Positions 12,701 to 24,700 of a DNA stretch of 36,439 nt are shown here, in pieces (the first letter of the stretch is position 1; every line of letters begins with the position of its first letter). The position numbers and the translations under genes are program-made. Source of the DNA: Phoronis australis. Its lineage: Eukaryota; Phoronida; Phoronidae. The notes below the pieces were generated by a model. The model had not been told where the DNA came from. It was given only the letters and a program-made list of their open reading frames with translations, and searched no databases. Location of the stretch: assembly GCA_002633005.1 (NCBI GenBank), contig NMRA01000298.1, positions 71,791 through 108,229 of the forward strand, given 5' to 3'.

Positions 12701-15700
12701 TTCAACCTCGATTTCTTTTAATAATGATTTTTACATCTGCCCCGGTGGCTGCCTTAATTTCGAATGCAGTCCAGTTTTCCCTGTCCGCAGCATTGGATTC
12801 ACACTGATTGAAATACATCTCAACAGCCCATATGGATATTTTGATGTCTGTATTCAAGTCGTGTTTTACTTCAAAAACGATTTACAGCTTTGATGTGTCA
12901 TCGCGTGATTTTGTCTTAGAAGCAATGTTTCTTTTCTGAAAAGATGAGAATCAGTGTTTCAATTATTGAACCTAAAATATATCTTTTGTTGGACTGCAAC
13001 AGGTACATTAAGCATAATGCCACACTTTGTTTTTGTTTTCGTTTATGCATTCAGCATAAAAGTCCTGAATTTGGATAAAAATAGCGCATTTTCATGACCC
13101 ACACAAAATTTTTGTTCCATAAGTTGACTGTTTTGATCCTGTACCAAGTATAAGACAACTTTTATCACTTAGTAGTGGTAGTTCTAGTGTAATGTTTGAT
13201 CCACAAAATTCAACACTAGACAAGTAGTTCTTTCAATTATGTGAAATAGTCGGGGATATGTTGCGATAAAACATAAATTCTGTAATGGCTGTACTAATTT
13301 GCATAAAAGCATGCGTGGGACATATTTTCGGCTTGTTAACATCATTTTTCTCTCTCCAAACATATTTTCCTCCATAAAAATTAAATTTACAAGTTGAAGT
13401 CCGGGGGTGCACGGGGTGCCATTTTTCGACTAAACTATTAATTTTAAACATTTTTTTTATTTTTCTGGTAAACAGTTGGTTTTTGCACTTCAGGTTAAAC
13501 AGTAGAGGTAAATGCTTAATGTCAACCAAACATTTCGTAAAATATTTTCCTTTTGATCATTTTCCATCACTGAAATATCAACGTAGTTTTATTCATCAAT
13601 TGCAAACATTAAAACCAATTTTGGAACAGTTTTCAATGTTTGAAAACACTGAACTGGACTAAAAAACTTTGACTCCTAGGTGAATGCATTCACAAGAGCA
13701 TTTAAGATCTTGTGACAGCTGATTTCCTACTGTCCTCTTCAAAGAGGATCAGCTGTCAAACCTGGCGAAGTAATCTTCTGCACAGGTACAATTGTATGTC
13801 TTTGGCAAGAAATTGTGCGCCTGTACTAAAGAAAGCGACCCGACCGATAGCGATTAAACAAAAAAACTAGTGTAAACACAATTATACCATTATTTGGAAT
13901 ATAGGCGCATGAACCTAAATAAGAGATGACGTCAAAACCAGACATTCTGCTCGCACTTCCTCCTTTTTGGGAAACAAAAACTGTTGAGCAAATTACGTCC
14001 GACACTTCTCCCTTGAAACTGCTAGTTTCGCCCTGCCATCAGGCTCGTCAAAGTTTAGACTCGTCTGTCCAGCAAGCTATATCACCTAGGCCCACATGAA
14101 GACAGCCATACAAGATATGTGCTTTTAGGGGGCGACACTATGTGCCAGCACACAGCATATATATTTTTGTACTCCCTGTAGATATTGCCGCGCAGGCGAA
14201 AATATGTATCAAGTACCATGCTTAATGTCACAGACAATTCAGCAAACATGACAGTTACGTCCTTTGCTAAACAGAGACGTCAAAATGTAGTCATTTTATT
14301 TAACCACTAAAGACGTAGTGTCATTTTTTCGAATTGTCTTATAGCCAAAAATCCAAAATGTCCGAACTCTTGATAGCTTGTAGCCAATAATTCCTAATAG
14401 TTTTAACGTTTCAATTAAGTCATGTTTGCATTTCTGAAATACTATGTTCTGAATTTATCCCTATTTTTGCATTATACTATTGCACTATACTATTTGTTAA
14501 AAGATCTCTAATAAAGAATGAAAAATCGACGCTGACAGAAATTTTGTTAAAGATACCGTATTTAGTTTTCAACCCATCTACGTACTTCCGCCGGTGCCAT
14601 CGTGGGTGGCGTCAACAACTTCTGGGTCCCAATGAGCGTAAATACCGTCTATGGCACCAGGATTTGAACAGGCGTGGCCATCAAATCGAACAGAGTAGCG
14701 TAGGAGGCCGAACTGGTATAAGTAAATATTGGCCAGGAACATCACTCGTATGGCCGTGTCCGCGGCTCTTTTGTAGTAGTAAAAGGTCTGGAATGATTAG
14801 TTTACTACTGTTACTAACGACATGAATACATGTATTAACGGATGTGCCTTCAGACACATCGCAAATTTTTACGTGTTGGTGAAGTGGGCAGAGTTCAGTA
14901 GCGCTAGTGCATCGCTAGAAAACAAGATATCGCGAGACTCCGCGAGATATTGTCGAGTGTATTCATTGAAGCAGAATACTTGGTGAATGAAAAGGACAAA
15001 TTTTCAGAAGAAAAATTCACGTACTGAGCCCATGTTTGCACTAAATGACCTGAAACTTTAGATTTGGAATTGAATTACATGTACCAATTAGACATGTGAA
15101 TTTGAAGTGTATAGCTTAAAATTTTAGTTTGCACCCAATGACCTTTGACCTGTTTTATGTGATTGAACGACTCGATTACTTAGAAAAGTATTTTTTTAAT
15201 TGTCTTGTAAACATATACCTGTGCAACGAATTTGAAAAAGATAGCTTTAAAACTGAAGAAGGAGTAGCATTTTTAGAGTTATATGACCTTTGCACCAAAC
15301 GGTGCAATGTGGAATATGATTATATAACGATTCAAAATTAATGTACTGTCAAATATCATATGCTAAATTTAAAGAACATACTTGCACCCACTTTGGAGTT
15401 ATTAAGTCTCGGAAGAAGAATAAGAACTAGAACAATTGCGTTTGCGCACTTACTACTCTTCGCGTACGCATGTGCATAGTTAAGTATATGGGTATTACGT
15501 TGCATAGAAATTGTAAGTATGAAAGAGCAAGAGTGAAGAGTAAGAATATCAACGGAAAACTGCACCTAATGACCACACAGTTGCACCTAATGACCCCAAA
15601 GTTTGTGACTGAATTATCTTTATGGATAAAAACTATATACGTGATTTTATGAGGTCTAGCCAAAAAATCACATTTGCACTTAATGACCTTTGACCCGGAA

Positions 15701-18700
15701 ACTCGGTACCCTTGATCCAATTTCATTGCCACGTAAGTTTCGAAGCAGATCTATAGTGCCTGCTTGTTAACAAAATTCGGTGAGTCTATCTAAAAACCAT
15801 TAGGAGAAGAAGCAATTTGATGGAATGCACCTCCTGACCCATTTCGGGTCAATCCGTTGCATTTGGAGTCACTTCCATGTGATCAATAAAATTTGATTTG
15901 CAATTGGTTTAATATAAATGCTCTCCTAATGCATCTTTTAAGAACAAGCTAATTGAATATGTCTTAAATTTAACAGAAAACTGCACTTAATGACCCCAAA
16001 TTTGCACCTTGTGAACCCAAAGTTTGTAACTGAACTTCCTTTATGAATGGTAACGATATGCAAGATTATGAAAGGTCTAGCTCAAAAATCACTTTTGCAC
16101 TAAATGACCTTTGAACCGGAAACTGGGTTGAGATACGATTTCGAATGCATATCTCTAGTACCTACTTGTTAACAAAATTCGAAGAGTCTATCTAAAAAAC
16201 TGTAGTAGAAGAAGCATTTTGAAAATGCACTCCTTGACCCGATTCAGGTCATCCTAGTGCATTTTGGGTCAAAATATAATCAATATACTTCCTTTAACAA
16301 TCACAGTGAATATTATTGTTCTAAATGAATGAATGTAGGAGTAATAACAATATGAAAAGGAAAGAAGAAGATTAAGAACTCTGCGCGTGGGTATTACTGG
16401 AATTATTATGGGAAGTCACTGACAGCAACCCGTTTACTAATATAAAAAAGATTTCTTTAAAATTGTAGGAGAAATTACATATTAATTATTGATGACCTTT
16501 CCACTAATTGACCTCTTCCGGTGCATTATGAGCCCCGATGAGGGAGTAATTGTTAACTCAATTAAAAGTGTGGTTAATGCTTTATTTTTTTTTACTTTAA
16601 GCTCTTTAGAATACAAGATGAATGAATTGGTCAAACTTTTAGAAGAAAAATGCACCTAATGACCCCATGGGTGCACCAAATGACCTGAAAATTTAGAATT
16701 CATGTTCAATCGCACTTAGTAAACAGATACGTAATTCTGAAGTCTGTAGCTCCAAATTTATTTTGCACTCAATGACCTTTGACCTATTTTTTCTGATTAG
16801 TTAGGCCTATTGCGAAGTAAATTAGGGTATTTAATTGGCATGTTGACTTACACCTGCGTGCTGAACTTGAAAAGAATTCCTTGAAAAACGTAAAAGATAT
16901 AACATTTTGAACGTTACATGACCTTTGCACTAATTGACCTTATCCGGTGCATTTTAAGCATCTTTATGAGAATTATTGCAAAGCCCATGGAAAATGTGTT
17001 TAAGTCTGAGAATAACAGTTGTCTAACAGTTGACACATTTGAATACTTGCCGATTGAAAAGGTCAAATTTCCAGAAGGAAAATGCACCTAATGACCCCAT
17101 GTTTGCACTAAATGACCTGAAACTTTGGATTCCGATTTGATTTACCTGTGGCAATCAGACCTGGCAATTTGAATTGTCTAGCTCAAAATTTTAGTTTTCA
17201 CCCAATGACCTTTGACCTATTTCTCCTGATTGGATGACCCGATTACTTAGAAAAGTTTTTTTTTTCTATTGTCATGTTGACTTATACCTGCGCACCGAAT
17301 TTAAAAAAGATAGCTTTAAAACTGAAGGAGGAGTAGCATTTTGAAAATTATATGACTTTTGCACCAAACGACCTCTTCCGGTGCAATATGAAATACGATT
17401 ACATGTATATAAACAATAAAAATTTATTGACTGTCAAAAGTCATATGCTGAATTTAAAGACCGTACCTGCACCAATTTGGAGTTATTAAGCGTCAAAATT
17501 GGTCAGAAGAAGAATAAGAAGAACAAGAATAAAAATAAGGAGAACTAGAAAGATTATTGCCACGGCGTGACAATAACGGACTCGGCGCGTGCGTATTACT
17601 GGAATTACTATGGGAAGTTACTGACAGCAACCCGTTTACCAATATGAAAAGGAATTCTTTAAAATTGTAGGGGAAATTACGTATTAATTTCTTGATGACC
17701 TTTCCACTAATTGACCTCTTCCGGTGCATAATGAGCCCCGATGAGGGAGTAATTGTTAACTCGATTAAAAGTGTGGTTAATGCTAATAATCACAGATGTT
17801 TTACTTTAAGCACTTCAGAATACAAGATGAATCAAGTGGTCAAACTTTCAGAAGAAAAATGCACCTAAGGACCCCATGGGTGCACTAAATGACCTGAAAA
17901 TTTAGAATTCAAGCTCAATCGCACTTAGTAAACAGATAGTAATTCTGAAGTCTCTAGCTCAAAGTTTTAGTTTGCAGTCAATGACCTTTGATCTATTTTT
18001 TGTTTGGTTAGGCCAATTGCAAAATAAAGTAGGGTATTCAATTGGCATGTTGACTTACACCAGAGTGCTGAAATTGAAAAGAATTCCTTGAAAAACGTAA
18101 GAGATATAACATGTTGAACGTTACATGACCTTTGCACTAATTGACCTTATCCGGTGCATTTTAAGCATCTTTAGGAAAATTATTGCAAAGCCTATGGTAA
18201 ATGTGTTTAACGCTGAGAATCACAGTTGTCTAACGGTTGACACATCAGAATACTTGCTGATTGAAAAGGTCAATTTTTCAGAAGAAAAATGCACCTAATG
18301 ACCCCATGTTTGCACTAAATGACCTGAAACTTTGGGTTCCGATTTGATTTACCAGTGGCAATCAGACCTGTCAATTTGAAGTGTCTAGCTCAAAATTGTA
18401 GTTTTCACCCAATGACCTTTGACCTATTTCAACTGATTAGAAGACCCGATTACTTAGAAAAGTAATATGTTTAATTGTCATGTTGACTTATACCTGTGCA
18501 CCGAATTTAAAAAAAAAGATAGCTTAAAAATGAAGGAAGAGTACCATTATGAAAATAATATGATCTTTGCACCAAACGACCTCTTCCGGTGCAATATGAA
18601 ATATGATTATATAAACAATCAAAATTTATTGACTGTCAAAAGTCATAAGCTGAATTTAAAGACCGTACCTGCACCAAATTTGGAGTTATTAAGCGTCAAA

Positions 18701-21700
18701 GTTGGTCAGAAGAAGAATAAGAAGAATAAGAATAAGAATAAGAATAAGAAGAACTAGAAAGAGTATTGTCACGGCGTGACAATAACGGGCTTTGCGCGTG
18801 CGTATTACTGGAATTATTATGGGAAGTTACTGACAGCAACCCGTTTACCAATATGAAAAGGAATTCTTTAAAATTGTAGGAGAAATTACATATTAATTTT
18901 TTGATGATCTTTCTACTAATTGACCTCTTCCGGTGTATAATGAGCCCCGATGAGGGAGTAATTGTTAACTCGATTAAAAGGGTGGCTAATGCTAATAATC
19001 ACAGATGTTTTACTCTAAGCACTTTAGAATACAAGATGAATCAAGTGGTCAAACTTTCAGAAGAAAAATGCACCTAAGGACCCCATGGGTACACCAAATG
19101 ACCTAAAAATTTAGAATTCAAGCTCAATCGCACTTAGTAAACAGGTACGTAACTCTGAAGTCTCTAGCTCAAAATTTTAGTTTGCACTCAATGACCTTTG
19201 ACCTATTTTTTCTGATTGGTTAGGCCTATTGCAAAGTAAAGTAGGGTATTCAATCGGCATGTTGACTTACATGTACACCAGTGTGCTGAAATTGTAAAGA
19301 ATTCCTTGAAAAACGTAAAAGATATAACATGTTGAACGTTACATGACCTTTGCACTAATTGACCTTATCCGGTGCATTTTAAGCATCTTGAGGAGAATTA
19401 TTGCAAAGCCCATCGAAAATGTGTTTAACGCTGAGAATCACAGTTGTCTAACGGTTAACACATCAGAATACTTGCTGATTGAATAGGTCAAATTTTCTAA
19501 AGAAAAATGCACCTAGTTACCCCATGTTTGCACTAAATGACCTGAAACTTTGGATTCCCATTTGATTTACCTGTGGCAATCAGACCTGTCAATTTGAAGT
19601 GTCCAGCTCAAAATTTTAGTTTGCACCTAATGAACTTTGACCTATCTCACCTGATTAGAAGACCCGATTACTTAGAAAAGTAACTTTTTAAATTGTCATG
19701 TTTTCTTATACCTGTGCTCCGAACTTGAAAAAGATAGCTTTAAAACTCTAGGAGGAGTAGCATTTTGAAAATTATATCACCATTGCACCGAACTACCTCA
19801 TCTGGTGCAATATGGAATATGATTATATAACCATTCAAAATTAATATACTGTCAAAAGTCTTATGCTGAATTTAAAGACCGTACCTGCACCCAATTTGGA
19901 GTTATTAAGACTCCAATTTGGTGGGAGGAAGAATAAGAAGAAGAATAAGAAGAATAATAAGAATAAGAATAAAATTGAAGAAGCCCCAGGAACAACAGTA
20001 CTCTGCGCTTACACGCGCAGAGTAATAAAATTGAAGAAAACTCAGGAACAACAGTACTCTGCGCTTACACGCGCAGAGTAACTAGACAGATTATTGTCGC
20101 GGCGTGACAATAACGGACTCTGCGAGTGCGTATTACTGGAATCATTATGGAAAGTTACTGACAGCAACCCGTTTACCAATATGAAAAGAATTCTTTAATA
20201 TTGTAGGAGAAATTACATATTAATTTTTCGATGACCTTTCCACTAATTGACCTCTTCCGGTGCATTATGAGCCCCGATGAGGGAGTAATTGTTAACTCGA
20301 TTAAAAGTAAGGTTAATGCTAATAATCACAGGTGTTTTACTTTAAGCACTTCAGAATACAAGATGAATGAATTGGTCAAACTTTCAGAAGAAAAATGCAC
20401 CTAATGATTCCATGGGTGCACCAAATGACCTGAAAAGTTAGAATTCAAACTCAATCGCACTTAGTAAACAGATATGTAATTCTGAAGTCTCTAGCTCAAC
20501 ATTTTAGAAAATAATTATATAATCAATCAAAATATATGTACTGTCAAAAATCATATGCTGGATTAAAGGAACGTACCTGCACCCAATTTGGAGTTATTAA
20601 GCCTTAAAGTTGGTCAGAAGAAGAATAAGAAGAAGAGTAAGAATAAGAAGAATAAGAATAAAATTGAAGAAAACCCAGGAACAACAGTACTCTGCTCTTG
20701 TACGCGCAGAGTAACGAGTCAAATCACCAGTGTGTGGGGAATCTTTCCTGCAACAAGGTTTTTTGGCTTCTTTGATAAATTCAATTTTTTTTAAATATTG
20801 TTTTATTATTGGGTAAACATTTTATTTATACCCATCGGTTCGGATCAAAAGATAATTACATCTAAGTAGATTGTTTAACTTCAAGAAACAATATTATATG
20901 AGTGAAAAGTATAGTACTCGTAAGGATTCGAATTCAGAATTTGTACAAAAAAGATTGTGTAGCTTTGAAACTGTTTTTCTTAGTAGTCAAGAGGACTTTA
21001 AGTGTGGAGTATGTGTGNGGTTTCTTACATCTCCTATATAAAGTTTGGAGCTTTCTACCAATTTTGCATTAAACCTTCAATACAGTGTTATTTATTCACG
21101 CGAAATTAATAACCAGGCTCAGTTGGAAACCCATCAGACGTACCAATCAGACTTGTAAATTTGAAGTGTCTAGCTCAAATTTTTAGTTTGCACTCATTGA
21201 TCTTTGACCTATTTTTTCTGATTGGTTGCCCCTATTGCTTAGTAAAGTAGGGTATTTCATTGGCATGTAGGTTTACATCAATGTGCTGGAATTGAACAGA
21301 ATTTCTTGAAAAACGTAAAAGAAATAACCTTTTCAAATGTAGATGACCTTTTCACTAATTGACCCTAGCCAGTGCATTACAAGCCCTTTTACTAGAACTA
21401 TTGCAAAGTCCGTGAAAAGTATATTTAATGCTGAGAATCACAGTTGTCTAACGGTTGGCACATCAGAATACTTGGTGAATGAAAAGGACAAATTTTCAGA
21501 AGAAAAATTCACGTACTGAGCCCATGTTTGCACTAAATGACCTGAAACTTTAGATTTGGAATTGAATTACATGTACCAATTAGACATGTGAATTTGAAGT
21601 GTATAGCTTAAAATTTTAGTTTGCACCCAATGACCTTTGACCTGTTTTATGTGATTGGACGACTCGATTACTTAGAAAGGTATTTTTTTTAATTGTCTTG

Positions 21701-24700
21701 TAAACATAAACCTGTGCAACGAATTTGAAAAAGATAGCTTTAAAACTGAAGAAGGAGTAGCATTTTTAGAGTTATATGACCTTTGTACCAAACGACCCCT
21801 TCCGGTGCAATGTGGAATATGATTATATAACAATTCTAAATTGATGTACTGTCAAATATCATATGCTAAATTTAAAGAACATACTTGCACCCACTTTGGA
21901 GTTATTAAGTCTCGGAAGAAGAATAAGAACTAGAACACAATTGCGTTTGCGCACTTACTACTCTTCGCGTATGCATGTGCATAGTTAAGTATATGGGTAT
22001 TACATTGCATAGAAGTTGTAAGTATGAAAGAGCAAGAGTGAAGAGTAAGAATATCAACGGAAAACTGCACCTAATGACCACACAGTTGCATCTAATGACC
22101 CCAAAGTTTGTGACTGAATTATCTTTATGGATATATATATACGTGATTTTATGAGGTCTAGCCAAAAAATCACATTTGCACTTAATGACCTTTGACCCGG
22201 AAACTCGGTACCCTTGATCCGATTTCATTGCCACGTAGGTTTCGAAGCAGATCTGTAGTGCCTGCTTGTTAACAACATTCGGTGAGTCTATCTAAAAACC
22301 ATTAGGAGAAGAAGCAATTTAATGGAATGCACCTCCTGACCCATTTCGGGTCAATCCGTTGCATTTGGAGTCACTTCCATGTGATCAATAAAATTTGATT
22401 GGCAATTGGTTTAATATAAATTCTCTCCCTAATGCATCTTTTAAGAACAAGCTAATTGAATATGTCTTAAATTTAACAGAAAACTGCACTTAATGACCCC
22501 AAATTTGCACCTAGTGAACCCAAAGTTTGTAACTGAACTTCCTTTATGAATGGTAACGATATGCAAGTTTATGAAAGGTCTAGCTCAAAAATCACTTTTG
22601 CACTAAATGACCTTTGAACCGGAAACTGGGTTGAGATCCGATTGGAAATCCAAGTAAATTTCGAATGCAGATCTCTAGTACCTACTTGTTAACAAAATTC
22701 GAAGAGTCTATCTAAAAAACTGTAGTAGAAGAAACATTTTGAAAATGCACTCCTTGACCCGATTCAGGTCATCCTAGTGCATTTTGGGTCAAAATATAAT
22801 CAATATACTTCCGTTAACAATCACAGTGAATATTATTGTTCTAAATGAATGAATGTAGGAGTAATAACAATATGAAAAGGAAAGAAGAAGAATAAGAACT
22901 CTGCGCGTGGGTATTACTGAAATTATTATGGGAAGTTACTGACAGCAACCCGTTTACTAATATAAAAAGGATTTCTTTCAAATTGTAGGAGAAATTACAT
23001 ATTAATTTTTTGATGACCTTTCCACTAATTGACCTCTTCCGGTGCATTATGAGCCCCAATGAGGGAGTAATTGTTAACTCAATTAAAAGTGTGGTTAATG
23101 CTAATAATCACAGATGTTTTACTTTAAGCTCTTTAGAATACAAGATGAATGAATTGGTCAGACTTTTAGAAGAAAAATGCACCTAATGACCCCATGGGTG
23201 CACCAAATGACCTGAAAATTTAGAATTCATGCTCAATCGCACTTAGTAAACAGATACGTAATTCTGAAGTCTGTAGCTCCAAATTTATTTTGCACTCAAT
23301 GACCTTTGACCTATTTTTTCTGATTAGTTAGGCCTATTGCGAAGTAAATTAGGGTATTTAATTGGCATGTTGACTTACACCAGTGTGCTGAAATTGAAAA
23401 GAATTCATTGAAAAACGTAAAAGATATAACATTTTGAACGTTACATGACCTTTGCACTAATTGACCTTATCCGGTGCATTTTAAGCATCTTTATGAGAAT
23501 TATTGCAAAGCCCATGGAAAATGTGTTTAAGGCTGAGAATCACAGTTGTCTAACAGTTGACACATCTGAATACTTGCTGATTGAAAAGGTCAAATTTTCA
23601 GAAGGAAAATGCACCTAATGACCCCATGTTTGCACTAAATGACCTGAAACTTTGGATTCCGATTTGATTTACCTGTGGCAATCAGACCTGTCAATTTGAA
23701 ATGTCTAGCTCAAAATTTTAGTTTTCACCCAATGACCTTTGACCTATTTCTCCTGATTGGATGACCCGATTACTTAGAAAAGTTTTTTTTTCTATTGTCA
23801 TGTTGACTTATACCTGTGCACCGAATTTAAAAAAGATAGCTTTAAAACTGAAGGAGGAGTAGCATTTTGAAAATTATGTGACTTTTGCACCAAACGACCT
23901 CTTCCGGTGCAATATGAAATACGATTACATGTATATAAACAATCAAAATTTATTGACTGTCAAAAGTCATATGCGGAATTTAAAGACCGTACCTGCACCC
24001 AATTTGGAGTTATTAAGCGTCAAAATTGGTCGGAAGAAGAATAAGAAGAACAAGAATAAGAATAAGAAGAACTAGAAAGATTATTGCCACGGCGTGACAA
24101 TAACGGACTCTGCGCGTGCGTATTACTGGAATTATTATGGGAAGTTACTGACAGCAACCCGTTTACCAATATGAAAAGGAATTCTTTAAAATTGTAGGGG
24201 AAATTACGTATTAATTTCTTGATGACCTTTCCACTAATTGACCTCTTCCGGTGCATAATGAGCCCCAATGAGGGAGTAATTGTTAACTCGATTAAAAGTG
24301 TGGTTAATGCTAATAATCACAGATGTTTTACTTTAAGCACTTCAGAATACAAGATGAATCAAGTGGTCAAACTTTCAGAAGAAAAATGCACCTAATGACC
24401 CCATGGGTGCACCAAATGACCTAAAAATTTAGAATTCAAACTCAATCGCACTTAGTAAACAGGTACGTAATTCTGAAGTCTCTAGCTCAAAATTTTAGTT
24501 TGCACTCAATGACCTTTGACCTATTTTTTCTGATTGGTTAGGCCTATTGCAAAGTAAAGTAGGGTATTCAATCGGCATGTTGACTTACACCAGTGTGCTG
24601 AAATTGTAAAGAATTCCTTGAAAAACGTAAGAGATATAACATGTTGAACGTTACATGACCATTGCACTAATTGACCTTATCCGGTGCATTTTAAGCATCT

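Larger units (their letters stand above)
6743..14585 (-). other. Intron 8 (7.8 kb, transposon-rich)
   Basis: Phase 1 intron within domain 2. It holds a degraded TIR transposon (6951-10065) and two foldback elements (11505-11939 and 12301-13435). The remaining stretches (10066-11504, 11940-12300, 13436-14585) show no exon I can support. A short inverted repeat, GACAGCTGAT with ATCAGCTGTC, lies near 13716-13760. Confidence 0.65.
14972..21017. repeat. Satellite block A1: higher-order repeat, ~1.2 kb unit
   Basis: Two alternating phrases recur. Type A (CCATGTTTGCACTAAATGACC) occurs near 17096, 18304 and 19521. Type B (CCATGGGTGCACCAAATGACC or close variants) occurs near 16665, 17873, 19083 and 20410. 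Spacing between like phrases is ~1.21 kb, with one 1.33 kb interval that contains an inserted pair of 56 bp repeats. The units also share a polypurine AAGAAT/AAGAAG tract, a small palindrome and the phrase GACCTCTTCCGGTGCA. All frames encoding Lys-Asn runs in it are repeat artefacts. The block ends exactly at the N. Confidence 0.9.
15139..24522 (-). promoter_or_regulatory. Recurrent perfect DR1 nuclear-receptor-type elements in satellite
   Basis: TGACCTTTGACCT (reverse complement AGGTCAAAGGTCA, the consensus DR1 for RXR/HNF4/COUP-TF-type receptors) starts at 15139, 16773, 17206, 18413, 19192, 21631, 23300, 23733 and 24510. The one-base variant ending in C starts at 15684 and 22186. Degenerate copies lie near 16105, 17982, 19631, 21198, 22608 and 24940. 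The presence of the motif is certain; that it binds anything is untested, and it may simply be conserved satellite sequence. Confidence 0.5.

Noticed and set aside
14544-14825. 93-codon plus-strand frame
   Set aside because: Antisense shadow of exon 8, which is supported by splice sites and homology to exons 4 and 11.
15427-22234. Pair of similar ~100-codon minus-strand frames (15427-15732 and 21905-22234)
   Set aside because: Same satellite segment in blocks A1 and A2; the frames contain the DR1 phrase and no protein motif.
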